NCBI GenBank assembly: GCA_002914845.1
Contig: JXTC01000022.1
Location: 785,272-849,271 of the forward strand
DNA length: 64,000 nt
Source of the DNA: Trema orientale
Lineage: Eukaryota; Streptophyta; Magnoliopsida; Rosales; Cannabaceae
Direction of reading: 5' to 3'
Position 1 is the first letter of the stretch; every line of letters starts with the position of its first letter. Positions 1-12,684 of this stretch are shown here, in pieces. The position numbers and the translations under genes are program-made. The notes under the pieces were generated by a model. The model searched no databases. It saw nothing but the letters and a program-made list of their open reading frames with translations, and was not told the DNA's origin.

Positions 1-984
1 ATAAGTATCGACAACTTTTCATGTATAAGAGCCATAAGTCCGCAGGCCATAAGGAGTCCAATGGAGGCTTGAAGCGAGGGTCATTACAATAAAATGTGCT
101 AAAATAAAAAATATATATATATACGTATATATATATATAGATAGGTAAAAAAAAAAAATGCCCACTGGATTGGGATCCTATAAATATATGTATCTAAATA
201 TATTCAACACTTATTGGAAACCAAAGCAAAAGACAAACAAAGTTCAATCCAAGCACAAAGATATATACAAATAATATATATCCCTGAACCACTACAAGTA
301 TTCGGTACAAAATTAACTAAGATGAAAAACTCCAAGGAAATTGTTTGACCCATTATCGAAATTTACACATAAGCAACTATATAATTACTCTCTCTCTCTC
401 TCGTCAACAATGACTACATCATAACAAAGTAATATTAGGATTTTGAGAATTACACTCCAAGGAAAGTGTGTAGGCTAAATCTCTAGAGTTTGAGAATATT
501 TCATATTTATTTTTTCTAAAAATCCTTAATTTTAACCAAAAAGGATGTTATTGTTAGTTTAATTCAGAGATGTATTTAAAGATTTATTTAGTTTAGGAAC
601 TAAATGATTACTGCTTAAGAAATTCTGAGACTTTTAGATCGAGAAATTAACCCCTAATATTGCACAGGCTATATCAAAAATTGAGTAGACAATAATAGTA
701 GGAGAATTCATGTAACATTGCTTTGAACATTAAATCATTAAGAATAAACTAAGTCAAAAACTTAATTAAAGAGATTGGCTCCACAATAACGTCTCTAAAA
801 ATTAAGAGAATTTAACACATTTTAGAATACTATATATCAATTTTAATTTTCAAGATACTTACCATATAAAACTTGTTTAGACAAATCAAGCAATCTTTCG
901 TGCTAATAAAGGGTTGTAAATCAACTTGTTATCGCAATGGATCGAGTATAATTATGATATCATCGGAATAATCATAGTAATAAT

Positions 985-1791
985 AATTGTAATATAAAGC
1001 AATATAATAGATATAATAAGATATAGAGACAAGGATGTTGAGAGGAAGTGGAAGCTCATCTTTTATTATCATTATAGGAGTACGTAGCTAGGACGTGTAT
1101 GCACAATATTACTGAAATAATCCGAGTAAAATCCCCTCATAATTGGTCAAATATTACTTATTACTGAAATAACCTTAGAGTAAAATCCCCTCATACTAGG
1201 TCAAATAGTATTTTAATATTCACGTATAATCCTTAGTTTTTGACACTAGTGGACCTTGAACTTTCAAAATATTATAGTTTGGTCAATAATTTAAATAAGT
1301 GGCTTAATTAATTCTTGAATTTTTGTTTATGTGACAATTTAGTCNNNNNNNNNNNNNNNNNNNNNNNNNNNNNNNNNNNNNNNNNNNNNNNNNNNNNNNN
1401 NNNNNNNNNNNNNNNNNNNNNNNNNNNNNNNAATTGTAATATAAAGCAATATAATAGATATAATAAGATATAGAGACAAGGATGTTGAGAGGAAGTGGAA
1501 GCTCATCTTTTATTATCATTATAGGAGTACGTAGCTAGGACGTGTATGCACAATATTACTGAAATAATCCGAGTAAAATCCCCTCATAATTGGTCAAATA
1601 TTACTTATTACTGAAATAACCTTAGAGTAAAATCCCCTCATACTAGGTCAAATAGTATTTTAATATTCACGTATAATCCCTAGTTTTTGACACTAGTGGA
1701 CCTTGAACTTTCAAAATATTATAGTTTGGTCAATAATTTAAATAAGTGGCTTAATTAATTCTTGAATTTTTGTTTATGTGACAATTTAGTC
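985..1791. repeat. 360-bp direct duplication flanking an assembly gap
   Basis: Bases 985-1344 recur at 1432-1791 with an offset of 447 and a single mismatch that I found (1233 versus 1680). The two copies abut the N run 1345-1431 exactly on both sides. That geometry suggests an unmerged overlap or two alleles placed in series by the assembler, rather than a biological tandem duplication. A true recent duplication remains possible. Confidence 0.85.
1345..1431. other. assembly gap (87 N)
   Basis: A run of 87 undetermined bases sits between the two copies of the 360-bp duplication. Confidence 0.99.
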
Positions 1792-2168
1792 TATATCTAT
1801 ATTACTGTTAAAAATTTGGACATAATATTCTCATGTTTATGTCACGTACTCACTTAGAAAATATAAAATTAAAACGAAAATTAAAAGAGAAATATAAATT
1901 TTAATTTTTTAGCTCTATTTTTTGACTTTCACTTTCTTTTTTTTATCTTGAAAATAAAAACTTAATACCATGGAGTTTATGGATTCTAACTTTGTAGAAT
2001 AATGTGGTTCTTTCCAAATTTTAATAGTTTTAGCATTTTGGACAAAATTATCACTTAAAACGTAAATTTAAGGACTAATTAAACTATTTATTTAATTCAA
2101 AGATTATACAATCACGTCTTAAAAAGTTTATAAACACTGGTACAGAAAACCTATGATCTCTTTAATAA

Positions 2169-2380
2169 GGGTACCAATTCAGTAGGTATTTTCTTTTTTT
2201 ACCTATGTATAGGTATCAATTTGGCCAATGAAAATTCATCATACACATTTTTTTATTATATAAAGTAGAGAGAGAAATAGCTTTAATGATGCACGTTTTT
2301 TCATGTACCTCATTTTATCCGTTAGATCACCATTAGATGATGATCTAATGGCTAAAAAAAAATACTAGATTGGCAACCTA
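2169..2380. mobile_element. micron-like fold-back MITE
   Basis: An element of about 212 bp whose ends are imperfect inverted repeats built on GTAGGTATTTT and on ACCTAT..ATAGGTAT. It has a central segment with ATGATGCACG and a pair of inverted GTTAGATCA / TGATCTAATGG blocks. It runs into TATATA on the right. Four related copies lie in the intron of the receptor kinase at 27434-28430. Family assignment is by resemblance to the rice micron elements, which sit in (TA)n. Confidence 0.6.
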
Positions 2381-2582
2381 TATATAAATATATATAAAAC
2401 AAAGTTGACTTGTTTCTCAAGGATTATCATCTAAAATAGAAAAAAGTATTAGTTGACTTGTTTCTCAAGGGGCTTAGGAAATTGCCTTCGTTCCCTAGTC
2501 GTTTGAGTTTGCGGTCAACCTCTGATTCACGAGCTAGAGATTTATTTATTTATTTAGTATGAAAAATAAATATAATTATTAA

Positions 2583-2732
2583 GGGCGCGTCTACAGTAGG
2601 AGCATCCATGCGTAAGGCTCTGTCTATACATCGTTTGATGGGAATCTGTGTATAAACAGATTCTCCACAGATTCCCATCAAACGGTGTATAAAAGGGCCT
2701 TACGTAAGGGCACCCCTACTGTAGCCCTCCCC
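2583..2732. mobile_element. 150-bp Mutator-type MITE with 9-bp target duplication
   Basis: A near-perfect fold-back element. The left end begins GGGCGCGTCTACAGTAGG and the right end, read on the other strand, begins GGGGAGGGCTACAGTAGG. The arms stay complementary inward to GTTTGATGGGAATCTGTG and its complement. It is flanked on both sides by the 9-bp direct repeat AATTATTAA (2574-2582 and 2733-2741). A 9-bp target duplication with G-starting termini is the Mutator (MULE) signature. It has no coding capacity. Confidence 0.85.
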
Positions 2733-3110
2733 AATTATTAAATATTGAATTTGATTGATAACATATATTTTTTGGTGGGGGATTCTCTCAATATCTGGAG
2801 TTGAGCGCTATGACTACCGATAAGACTAAACGGTTTTTTTTAATAATTTGGAACATCTACAATCTACACCCTTCATTCCATTATTAAAAAAAAAAAAAGG
2901 ACATTGTTGTCTCCTAATAACGTTGTCAATAGAAATGTATATACGCATATATAATATTTGTATGATTGAGTATATTATGGTTAAATACAGTGCACTAGTT
3001 CTGGCGCATAAATAGACACCCCGGTCAGCCACATTTCCAAAGAGCCTCTTCTGGCTTTTGGCAAAACCCACTTCCAAATAGACTTGCTTCCCATTATCAT
3101 CAATATTCCC

Positions 3111-6100
3111 ATGGATAGCTCGTCTGTTGCCCCAGTGACCACAGACAATGGCCAATACCGAGAAAAGTACACCAACAAGCAGCTCTCAACTAGTACCACT
3201 CGCCACAAACCCTCCAAAGGTGGATGGAATGCGGCTCTTTTCATCATCTGTAAGCCCTTTTAGTCATCTCTCCTCCTCGTTTTCTTGTCTTTTTACGTGT
3301 TCTTATTTCAATTCAACATATATATTACATTCAACTCATTCGAAATCTGATCTACCGGTTGCCTCAGTTGTCGAAGTAGCGGACCGCTTCGCCTTCTACG
3401 GCCTTGCCGGAAACCTCATCATGTACCTCACCGAAGTTCTCGGCCAGCCATTGGCCACAGCAGCAAAGAACGTCAACTTATGGATCGGAGTCTCGTCGCT
3501 CTTCCCCATCCTCGGAGCCTTGGTGGCTGACTCCTTCCTTGGCCGCTTCAAGACGATACTTTTGTCGTCCGTTATCTATTTAATGGTATGATATATTCTT
3601 TTCAATTATCATAGGAAAAATAAAAAATAAAAATTGAAAGAGAACTATAATAACCCAAAGCTGGTGGCTACACAGGGAATGGTAACACTGAGCTTGTCGG
3701 TATCGGTGATCCCTTCGCATTACAGGAAGGCAGTTTTCTTCGTCTCGCTCTACGTGCTATCGGTGGGTGAAGGCGGCCATAAGCCGTGTGTCCAGACCTT
3801 CGCAGCGGACCAGTTCGACGAGGACTCGCCGGATGAGAAAGAGGCTAAGAGCTCCTTCTTCAACTGGTGGTATTTAGGGATAGTAGCTGGAGCCACCGCC
3901 GCCATGTTGCTTGTTATTTACATCCAGGTTGTCAATTTTCTCAAACCCTCGTCTCTATAGCCAAATCATGAATTAATGTTTAAGCTAATTGGAATAAGTC
4001 TATTGCTAATTAGGCGTGAACGACGACGTTGTATCTTACCTATTTATTCTGTTGAGTAGAATATAATAAAAAGTAAAATTAGCTGAATTAATTAATCTAC
4101 TAATTTGAATCGAACCAAAGAAGAATACGTTTATGGATAGATAATAATTTTTATCCTGAATATATATGCCTCACTGATCACAAGTCACAACACAACCATG
4201 TTCCTGTCTTTGAAAATAACGTGCATGCACTGTTTGGTTGCTTTTTCACATTTTAGGACAACATAAGTTGGACCATCGGTTTTGGAATGCTGGCGGCGGT
4301 GTTGGCGGCGGCGCTTCTGCTTTTTTTACTCGGAATCAACAAGTACCGAAAGCAAATCCCGGTCGGGAGCCCCTTCACCGCCGCGGCACAGGTGTTCGTA
4401 GCGGCGGCTCGGAAGTGGCGCGTGGATGGGACGCGCAACTCTCTCGGCGTGTATCAGGGGAACGAGGCGTGGCCCGTAGTGGATAGTCAACCGGGTGCTC
4501 GGCCCTTGACCCGTACCAATAAATTCAGGTATGTGTCAATTCAAACAAAAAGTTTGTAACATGTGGTCAACAATGGAGTTAAATTGGTATTGGTGCCCAA
4601 AATTTAGATATTATATATCTATTTGAGTATATCTCTACAAGCTGGTCACTAGAAATACAAAGAAAGAGCTTGTGTTGAGAGCTGATGAGGACATCGTGGT
4701 AGTCAGAAGATGGGTCTGGCTGGCTTGAGTAGAGGCCAAAGCAACCATATATAGGTCATATGACATGGGGCCTAACTTGTCAGTTCCCACTTTGCCCACC
4801 ACTAAGTGAAAATGGCCTCTACATCATGGAGTATACTTCCATATACAGCGCCACGAGAAGCAACGAGAAAATATTTAAATTCACTTTGAAAATTTTGCTC
4901 ATGTACTGAGGTGGCAAGGAGCATATAAATATATATATATATATACACTTGCAGAACATAAACCAATATACATCTTATCTGGTCATCACTAGAAGAATAT
5001 TTTTTTAAAAAAGTAATTGAGAATAATATCTGGTGAATTTATTAACATATTCCGACATAAATTAAAAAGATAATAATAAAGGATTGATTTTATGAAATAT
5101 TCCGACCTAAAACAAAAGATAACACGAATCGGATATATTTCATAGAATTAATTGTATGAAACAGACACCCTTCACTTTCTTTGAAAAAATGAATACTCAC
5201 AATCTAATTGATGTATCTAGTCAAGCTGGGTCGATACATTGAATTCTTTTGCACTATTGTGTTGACTTGCTCCATTAGGGATTTTTGTTTTTCTTGAAAT
5301 TGCTCTCTGTTAGCTTTTTCCATTTAGTAATTTGTTAAGACTGATAGGAAATGGGACAAAACTTTTAATTGGCACTTTGTTGCCTTTTCTCTTTCCTATT
5401 ATTTTACTATGTTTTGATGCCCACTTAAGTCAATGTCATCAACTTTTGAAAGAGGAAAAAAAAAGTCAACGTGATTATGTTTGGATATCGCAGAAAATCA
5501 ATGTGTTGACCATATATATGTAATAGGGTGTAGAGAAACGTTAAATGAATTGTGTGCAAGAGTCTACTTCTTCTTCAACAACTGAAATCCAAAACGTTTT
5601 AAATGCTTGTCATTAATGAACATATACATTTAAAGTAGGAAATTAGTATGCACCCTTTCAAAAAAAAGGAAAAAAAAAAAAAGAAAGAAATCAGTATGCA
5701 ATCATTAATTGGCCTATTATGGTGGATCCCATTGCAATGGCGGATCTTCATTACATAATCACATCAGGTACAACTTGCATAATAGGTCTATATTAGTCGA
5801 TTAGAGAGTTACTAAGAACAAATACGTTTATTGTGCTTTTGCAACATACTGTCTATTATAATAAGCCTTACATGAGTCTCACTGCAATAAAAAAGTCTTG
5901 ATTGCGCATGTCTGTACAGCATATAATTAGTCAATTATTCATCCTTAGGTAACACATGAAGTTCAATTAAAACACAAGGTAGCTATAGTGAATTTCTCCT
6001 AAAAAAAATTTTATTTATACAAGGGAAATTTGATTAGATATCTAAAGCGCTACATAATGGAATTGTGTAAATGAACCTATTCCACCAACACCCGAAAACG

Positions 6101-7679
6101 AAAAAAAAAAACGTTAAGGCTTTGTTTGGTAGGAGGGATGAGTAGAAGGATGGAGAAGGTTGGAGGGAGAGGAGTGAATCTTCTTTTGTTTGGTGGGAGG
6201 GAGAGATGGAAGGAGAGGAGAAGTGGAGGGGGGAAGTCTCCCTCCGGGCCCACAAAATTCCGTCCTTCCAACTTGGGAAGGATTGGAGAGAAATGAAGAA
6301 AAAAAAAAGATTAACATATATACCCTCTAAAATAATTATTTAAATAATTATAAAATAAGTATTATAGTAATTTCATGAATAAATATTCTCAATTCTTCCA
6401 ACTCTTCATCCTCCTTATCAAACAAAATAGAGGATTATCACTCTTCTCTCCTTCTTTCCCTTTCCCCATCCTTCCCACTCTCTATCCCTCCTACTAAACA
6501 TAGCCTAAGAGATGAAAAAAATAATAATTGGAAGACCGAGAATATCATTTTTCAGCACTTTCGAATTTCTTGACCAAACAGAGCCTTGATTTTATCTTAC
6601 CCTTGTCAAGACCTTCTAGTCAACACATTGATCACACTCGGAGAGAACAAATTTCAGTTAATGCATGGTGCTGAGTTAATATAGTGGCAGAACATATGTT
6701 GGTTCCTAAGGTTGAATTGATGTCACAATATATTTTGCTCAGAAATATGTATATACGTACGTTTACATTAACACTGGTCATTATTAAAACTCGCAGATTC
6801 CTGGACAAGGCAGCGATTACCGACAACCAAGAGGAGTCAAATGAAACTAGAAATCCATGGAGGTTGTGCTCCGTGAATCAAGTCGAAGAAGTGAAGCTCG
6901 TCCTTCGTCTCATTCCCATATGGCTGAGCTGCTTAATGTTCAACGTGGTTCAAGCCCAGCTTCATACCTTCTTCACCAAGCAAGGCAGCACAATGAACCG
7001 GTCCGTTGGATCCCACTATCAGCTTCCCCCTGCGTCACTCCAAGGCATCGTCGGCTTCACCATCCTCGCTGCCGTCCCACTCTACGACCGCGTTTTCGTC
7101 CCTGTTGCCCGCAAGTTCACCGGACACCCTTCTGGCATAACCATGCTGCAGAGAATCGGCGTAGGCCTCTTCCTCTCCGTACTCAACATGGTTGTTTCGG
7201 CACTCGTTGAATCAAAAAGGGTCGAAATCGCGTCGAAGCATGGCCTCTTAGACAGCCCTAAATCAGTAGTTCCCATTAAGGTTTGGTGGTTATTCCCTCA
7301 GTACATGGTATGCGGTGTGTCCGATGCATTTGCGGTGGTGGGACTCCAAGAGTTGTTCTACGCCGAAATGCCGGAGGCAATGCGAAGCTTGGGAGCAGCA
7401 GCACATATTAGTATTTTGGGAGTTGGAAACTTCTTGAGTGGTTGGATCATATCTCTTGTTCAGCTGATCACCTCTAGATCTGGTCATGAGAAATGGCTTG
7501 TGGACAATCTTAACCGTTCACATCTTGACTACTTTTATTGGGTATTGGCTGGACTAAGCGCTCTCAATTTGTGTGTTTACGTTTTGGTTTCTAAGGGGTT
7601 TGTTTACAGGGATTATGATGGAGGACACGAAATAACTAAGGCGAAAGACACTGAGAGGTCCAAGTTTGATCAGGTATAG
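3111..7679 (+). CDS. NRT1/PTR family (NPF5-like) proton-coupled transporter
   Basis: Five exons: 3111-3249, 3368-3585, 3676-3927, 4257-4528 and 6797-7679. All introns are GT-AG and phases agree, giving 587 aa, normal for the family. The start at 3111 is chosen because it alone puts GGWNAALFII in frame with VEVADRFAFYG across intron 1; the ATG at 3148 is in the wrong frame. NPF proteins are 12-TM plasma or vacuolar membrane carriers that move nitrate, peptides or hormones with protons. Family marks seen include FNWWY, TNKFRFLDKAAI across intron 4, and EAMRSLGAAAH near the C terminus. The usual ExxER motif of helix 1 reads EVADR (residues 49-53). Similarity is closest, from memory, to the NPF5.10-5.12 type; the substrate cannot be told from sequence. 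Intron 4 is long (2268 bp) and holds a Tourist-like MITE. Confidence 0.92.
6118..6505. mobile_element. Tourist-like (PIF/Harbinger) MITE in NPF intron 4
   Basis: A 388-bp element with terminal inverted repeats. The left end is GGCTTTGTTTGGTAGGAGGG and the right end, reversed, is GGCTATGTTTAGTAGGAGGG. It is flanked by the trinucleotide TAA on both sides (6115-6117 and 6506-6508), the target size and sequence used by PIF/Harbinger elements. The arms are purine-rich (GGAGGGAGAGATGG) on one side and pyrimidine-rich on the other. Confidence 0.75.
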
Positions 7680-8659
7680 CTAGTTAGTGGGGTGGGGGCA
7701 AATTAACTTTGGACTGATAATGTAGTGAGGGATGATGTTATATATATCGACCATTGTTCTTTTTATAGAAGTACGACTTGTCACTTTGTGTTGTAATGTT
7801 ATATGGACCCTTATCTGATCATTTCTGATCCAATATGGACTTAAATTAATAGTCTAATAAATTTGGACCAATTCACGAAGTCCAATATCTAGATAGTGTC
7901 TATTACATGTTCAAAACTCTATTTTTGTTATTTGTAAATATTTGTTCTTGGTCATTTGATCTTATCGAGTGAATACAAATTAAGAAGACCAAGTCAGAGA
8001 AGACTTCGTCGAAGAGTACAAAAGAATTAAACTGGTATTTTAACCGTTTGCATGAACTGCTGTGAAAGCCATGTCCAAGGGAAATATTTGTTCATTTCCC
8101 TCGTCAATTTTAATACAATCGCCTACAATTCAGAATCCAAATAGATAAATAGATACTCAGAATAGCCATATGCACAGAACTGATATAAAACCTATAAATA
8201 TCAACTAAAATCAGTTAACTTCTAAGTAGATATAAAATTTCACTATTGAAAGAAAGTGCTTTTTTTTATAAATATTAAAAAAAGTGTTATCTTTCTAAAT
8301 AAGTCCTGAATTTTTCAAAAATATATGACTATTCGATAATTTAAAAAAAAAAATTGAAATTTTACCATAAAAAGTCAATTTTCCTCTAAATTTTATTGTA
8401 TAAAAGCTAAATGAAGTGTTTACTTTATTGTTTCTAAATATCAAGAAAATAAACAAAAACAAGATATCGATTATTTAGCCTTAAAGAGTTGGGCTTAATA
8501 CCAAATGAATTGTAGGGGCGTTAGCATCCAAGTCAGCACCCCTTATAAAACACAAGCATTTGTAAACAATCTATTACAGAAATGCATATTAAAACTTAGG
8601 AGTTATTGACACCTAATTTTTGTTATGAGGGTGTTGTACGAAAAATATGTTCACTAAGT
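7680..8659. other. intergenic, 3' flank of the NPF gene
   Basis: AT-rich DNA downstream of the transporter stop codon. It presumably includes its 3' UTR (no clear polyadenylation site was assigned). No ORF of interest, RNA gene or structured repeat was recognised. Confidence 0.5.
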
Positions 8660-9262
8660 TATTTTTCCAATTTCAGGATAGAAAACCCTAGCCTTTCTCT
8701 CTACTTATATTTTCTCCCAACAAAAAAGCAAACGCCGCTTCGCTTGGAGGCCGGAGAGGGAGTTTTTCCCTTCTTCTTCTCTGGCCTCCTCTCCTCAGCC
8801 TCTTCTTCCTCCTCCTCTCTGCTTCTTTTTTCTTTTTTTTTTCAGTTTTAATAAATCCAGATCTACATCTGGTTTGTAGATTCACTTTTTGTGTAGATTT
8901 TAGTCCGGTCCAGATCTTAAATATGAGATTTCTTCTCAGATCTAGATCTGTTTAGTGGCCAGTTTTTATTTTATTTTCTTTTCCACGGGCATGGATATCA
9001 ATTAGTGCTGGCCTCATATAGTCTAACCCACCAAGAATGCAGCCAGGAGCAAGTGTTGAAGGCAATAGATTGCTGGTGGTCATTGTTATCTCTTTCTCTT
9101 GAAGAATTAGGATAACCTACACATTTGTTCTTAGTTGTGTTTGTGATCCATTTTTCGTCTCCTTTTTTTGAGGAGTTTTAAATTATAATCCTTATACGTA
9201 CACTGTAATTTGAAATTTTTACTTCGATTAATAATATTCTCTTGAAGAACTCGTTTATATCA
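8660..9262 (+). repeat. dispersed retroposon-like repeat, copy 1
   Basis: A block of about 600 bp with a pyrimidine-rich first third (CT-rich, 8755-8850). Its middle contains AGATCTAGATCTG and TCTAACCCACCAAGAATGC, and its end reads TATTCTCTTGAAGAACTCG. A diverged copy in the opposite orientation lies at about 59340-59910, where the same landmarks occur in the same order. No long ORF, terminal inverted repeat or target duplication was seen. It could be the 3' end of a LINE, an LTR, or a non-autonomous retroposon. Confidence 0.6.
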
Positions 9263-10795
9263 ATATATATATATATATGTTCACTACAAGAAGAGTGTAC
9301 GCAAGGTATCAAGTAGCTACAAATACTTAATTGGAGGAATTCTACTCGCCAGCAATGACAGCAAGAAATAAACTATAATGCAAAGTAAACCTATGAGCTA
9401 CAAAGCGCAATAAGTACGTAACTACAAATAAATTATAATACAAATGCAATCAACTAACAAAAGCAATCATCCGCTGCTCAAAGTTATCATTATGACTGTA
9501 TATCAACATTATTGAATCTCCTTTTTCTACGAATCTCTAGTTGTACTCGATGATCAAGGGTAAAAAACTCAAACAATAATATTTTACAGCATCAATATAC
9601 AAGATTAGAAATAGTGCAAATATGTGTATAACGGAATGCAATCTTTATTATTAATTGTTGATGCATGTGTACATGACTTTTTATGGGCCCCATGGAAATC
9701 GCATTGCTGGATAAAACTGAAATATAAAATATGACAATCATAAACTATAATATGCCTACATAGGACTTAATTAGGTGGACTGTCTCCATCACTGCCTTGG
9801 CGACGCAAGGGTTCCAAAAACTGAACCAAACCACTGCTGGGACTCATTCTCCAGTTATGCTCTACTGGTTAATATAACTAAACCCTTATAATTGTTGGTC
9901 TCTATGTCAAGGATTATTGGACCAAATCACTGTTGGGACTCGATCCCTGGGAATGATTTATTGGTCACTAAATGGTTATCAAGCTCCTTCTTTTGATCTA
10001 TCTCTTTATCCTCTTCCTTTAAGTCTTTCAAACTTTCTTCTCAAATAAAATACAATCCCAAGATCAATACCTTAATCTAACCATATATTTCAGGAGACAA
10101 ACTCAAAGATAAAACTTAATTCTTATTAAATATAAAGCTTAATTCTTATTTAATCTTTCTAACCTCAAATTCAACCAATAAAAAGTCATCTACTGATCAT
10201 CTAATAGCCATTTACTTGAGTTATTATACTCATCATGATCTTCTACTAAGTGAGCCATGCAAATTCAAACTTAGCTTCAAATAGCTTAAGAATATTTTAG
10301 ATGGCTCGATTATCGGAAGTCAGAAATCTAAAATTCTTTGGAGCTATCAAACAACCTAAACATTCTCACAATAACTTTAATCAATATTTGAACAAAGCAT
10401 TGAGCTCTTAACTTATGGGAATGATCTCACAAAAAGAAAAAAAAAAATAATAACAAAGTTTCATGACCGAATAAAATTTCATATAATATTACTTTTGGGT
10501 AAAAGTTACTTACATCGTACTCACATACATGCTTGATACTTAGGCTCTTGATTTCTTATAAAGAGCCTTAGAGGGGTTTACAGCTGACGCATTGCACTAC
10601 GTTCAACAAAAGCAAAACACTAGATCAAACTACATTATATTCGAGTGAAACTCCCTGCCTAATCATCTTTTACACGGTATCTAACAGAATAATGATTTGC
10701 TGGTAGATAGCCCTTTATCAAGTCAAATCTGAGTGAATCTAAGGCCCTGTTTGGAACCTGGATTCTGGGGTGAAAAAAAAAAAATTTATAGTCCG
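9263..10795. other. intergenic, no gene seen
   Basis: AT-rich sequence without a recognisable gene. A segment of about 50 bp around ACCAAACCACTGCTGGGACTC (near 9826) recurs in diverged form near 9920. Near 10743 the motif GGCCCTGTTTGGAACC resembles a MITE end, but I could not pair it with a convincing second end. Confidence 0.45.
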
Positions 10796-11085
10796 GGACT
10801 TATAGATATTTGACCAAATTTTGGACCCAATTTCAGTAAATGTCCCTTTATCAAATGTTATAGCAAAATATCTGGTATATATGCTTATATACTAAATGTA
10901 AAATTTTATATACCAACTGTAAAAAATTATATACTCAGTGCATTTCAGTACAGAAACTAAAATTAGTAGATATGTATATCTATCAAGTGTAAAAATATAT
11001 ATATATGAACATTTAGCTGTAAAATTTTAAAAATGTACACCTACTTAATCAAATTTAAAATCTTGGTCATCCACCTAAATTTTTC
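10796..11085 (+). mobile_element. 290-bp Mutator-like fold-back MITE, copy 1
   Basis: A non-coding element of about 290 bp that recurs at 56199-56490 (inverted) and 61771-62062 (same strand). It begins with TTGACCAAATTTTGG and ends with TTGGTCATCCACC, so the ends are imperfect inverted repeats. Inside are several variants of TATATACCAAGTGTAAAA. This copy is more diverged and no target duplication is evident. Confidence 0.7.
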
Positions 11086-12684
11086 TTATCTCTTTTTTGG
11101 TGTTTGGAACTAAGAAAGAGGTAAGGAAAATAAATAAAAAAAAAATTGGGAGGAAAATTTAATTAAGAACTGTGGATTTCTATTTTCCAGAAAATTTCCT
11201 AATTTGTTCCTCCAAATCTCGGCCAAGGGCCACTACACCGCCATTATTGAAACGAGCTTCTTCAAATGAATAAAAATCAGGTAATTATATTGTTATTTAT
11301 TGAAGCATTGTTTCAGGTTTCAACGAAATTCCTAGACAAATCTCTAATTTGGTCACCATTGAAGTATAAGAGGATTTTGGTACTCGGTGTATCTTTTTCA
11401 TGATCAAAACTAGCATTGATTTTGGTTAATATATAATCCAAGTGTTGATTTAACAATAGAAGGGGTAAATGTTTGAAAGAGCTCATAGTTATAATTTAGA
11501 AAAGCACTTGTTGTAAGTTTTGCATCTTTGAAGTCTACATGTTTGTGAAAATGCTTAAATCAGATTCAATACTCTAGCACACTCATATGTCTTTTAATTT
11601 ATTGATTTATTCCAATAGAAAATATTCACTATAAATCTTATCAATACCCATGATCCTCCAAATTGAAACAATGCCATTGCTTTACACATTCTTGTTTGAC
11701 AAGGAAAAACAGAACAAACCATGTCTTTTTTTCATGTTAGACATGATATTTCTCACAATATCTTGTACACTTTTTAGATGAATTAATCCAGCTTGAGGGT
11801 ATATAAAAGAGGCCAACATATTGAAGAGGTAGATTTATGTTTTTGAATTACTATGGTCCGTGGTTACATTTGATAGCTCTATGACTTGAACCAGTTTCTC
11901 ATGATGTGATTATTGAGGATTATTTGTCTAAATTTTTCAGTTTTTGTCAAGCTGTTTGCTAGTTTGTTTATTCATAAACTCTAAATCTATTTCCTAAGAT
12001 TTCGTTTCATTGGATATCTCAAATGAAATTCCAAAGTTTGCTAGTTTGTAATGAATAGACTCGCTTATTATCTTCAAGAAGGGTCTTTTTGTCGGGTTGG
12101 TCTTGAGTCCATAAATATTCTTTTCTTGTTTTCATTCCTGCTCCCCGTGGTATCAACCCCTTAGGTGGTCTTAATTTCTTCAATTGACTGTAACTTTTTG
12201 GCCATTTCAAATTTCAGCATATTTGTAAAATAATATATCATTTTTCTTTTAGTCTCATTGATATGTATGTGCATCAATAGGTTCTAATTATGTTCATTGA
12301 CAGTAATGTTCTTTACTGATTTCATCTGTACAATTGTCTCATATTAGCCTTTAAATTATTGTCTAGAAAATCCTAGCAAATCATACGTAAAATTAACCAT
12401 AATGGCTTTAGCACTTGGTATACGTAAAATTCCTTGTTTTTTAGCTTTATACTTTGCCCAAGACTTGTAGTTCTGGTTCATTTCGTCGAATACTACTTGA
12501 TTGTTCTTACTATCTTCCTCATATTTGATTAATGTCCTGCTCTTTCTCTTTTAATGCTTCTTCTCTTAGGGTAGCAATTGAGGTTTTTTCTCAAGATTGT
12601 AAACAAAATTGTATTATATACATTGCACTTGTAGTTTTTGAACTATTCTTGGAGGCTTACTTATTGGCTTTATGTTGTCTGCAG
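11086..12684. other. intergenic or decayed-gene DNA upstream of orphan exon
   Basis: No complete exon could be recognised. The sequence directly before 12685 looks like a normal intron end (pyrimidine-rich, then TCTGCAG). Part of this stretch may therefore be intron of the same decayed Sec14-like gene. Nothing else stands out. Confidence 0.35.

Larger units (their letters stand above)
1..2168. other. AT-rich intergenic DNA, no gene seen
   Basis: I see no coding exon here. There is a (TA)n run near 107-140. Directly after it (about 141-175) is a short fragment that matches one end of the micron-like element family described at 2169-2380. A CT run lies near 390-402. Near 1110-1210 a unit of about 50 bp is repeated twice in tandem. 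The 985-1791 part is annotated separately. Confidence 0.6.

Noticed and set aside
3148-3591. Open frame starting at 3148 as the transporter N terminus
   Set aside because: It reads through intron 1 in the wrong frame for exon 1. The ATG at 3111 with splicing at 3249/3368 restores the family sequence.
9283-9310. CACTACAAGAAGAG as a CACTA transposon end
   Set aside because: Only a short match next to a TA repeat, with no partner end or subterminal repeats.
10743-11230. GGCCCTGTTTGGAACC and AAGGGCC as ends of a MITE
   Set aside because: The two ends pair poorly and no target duplication was found. The 290-bp element explains most of the interval.
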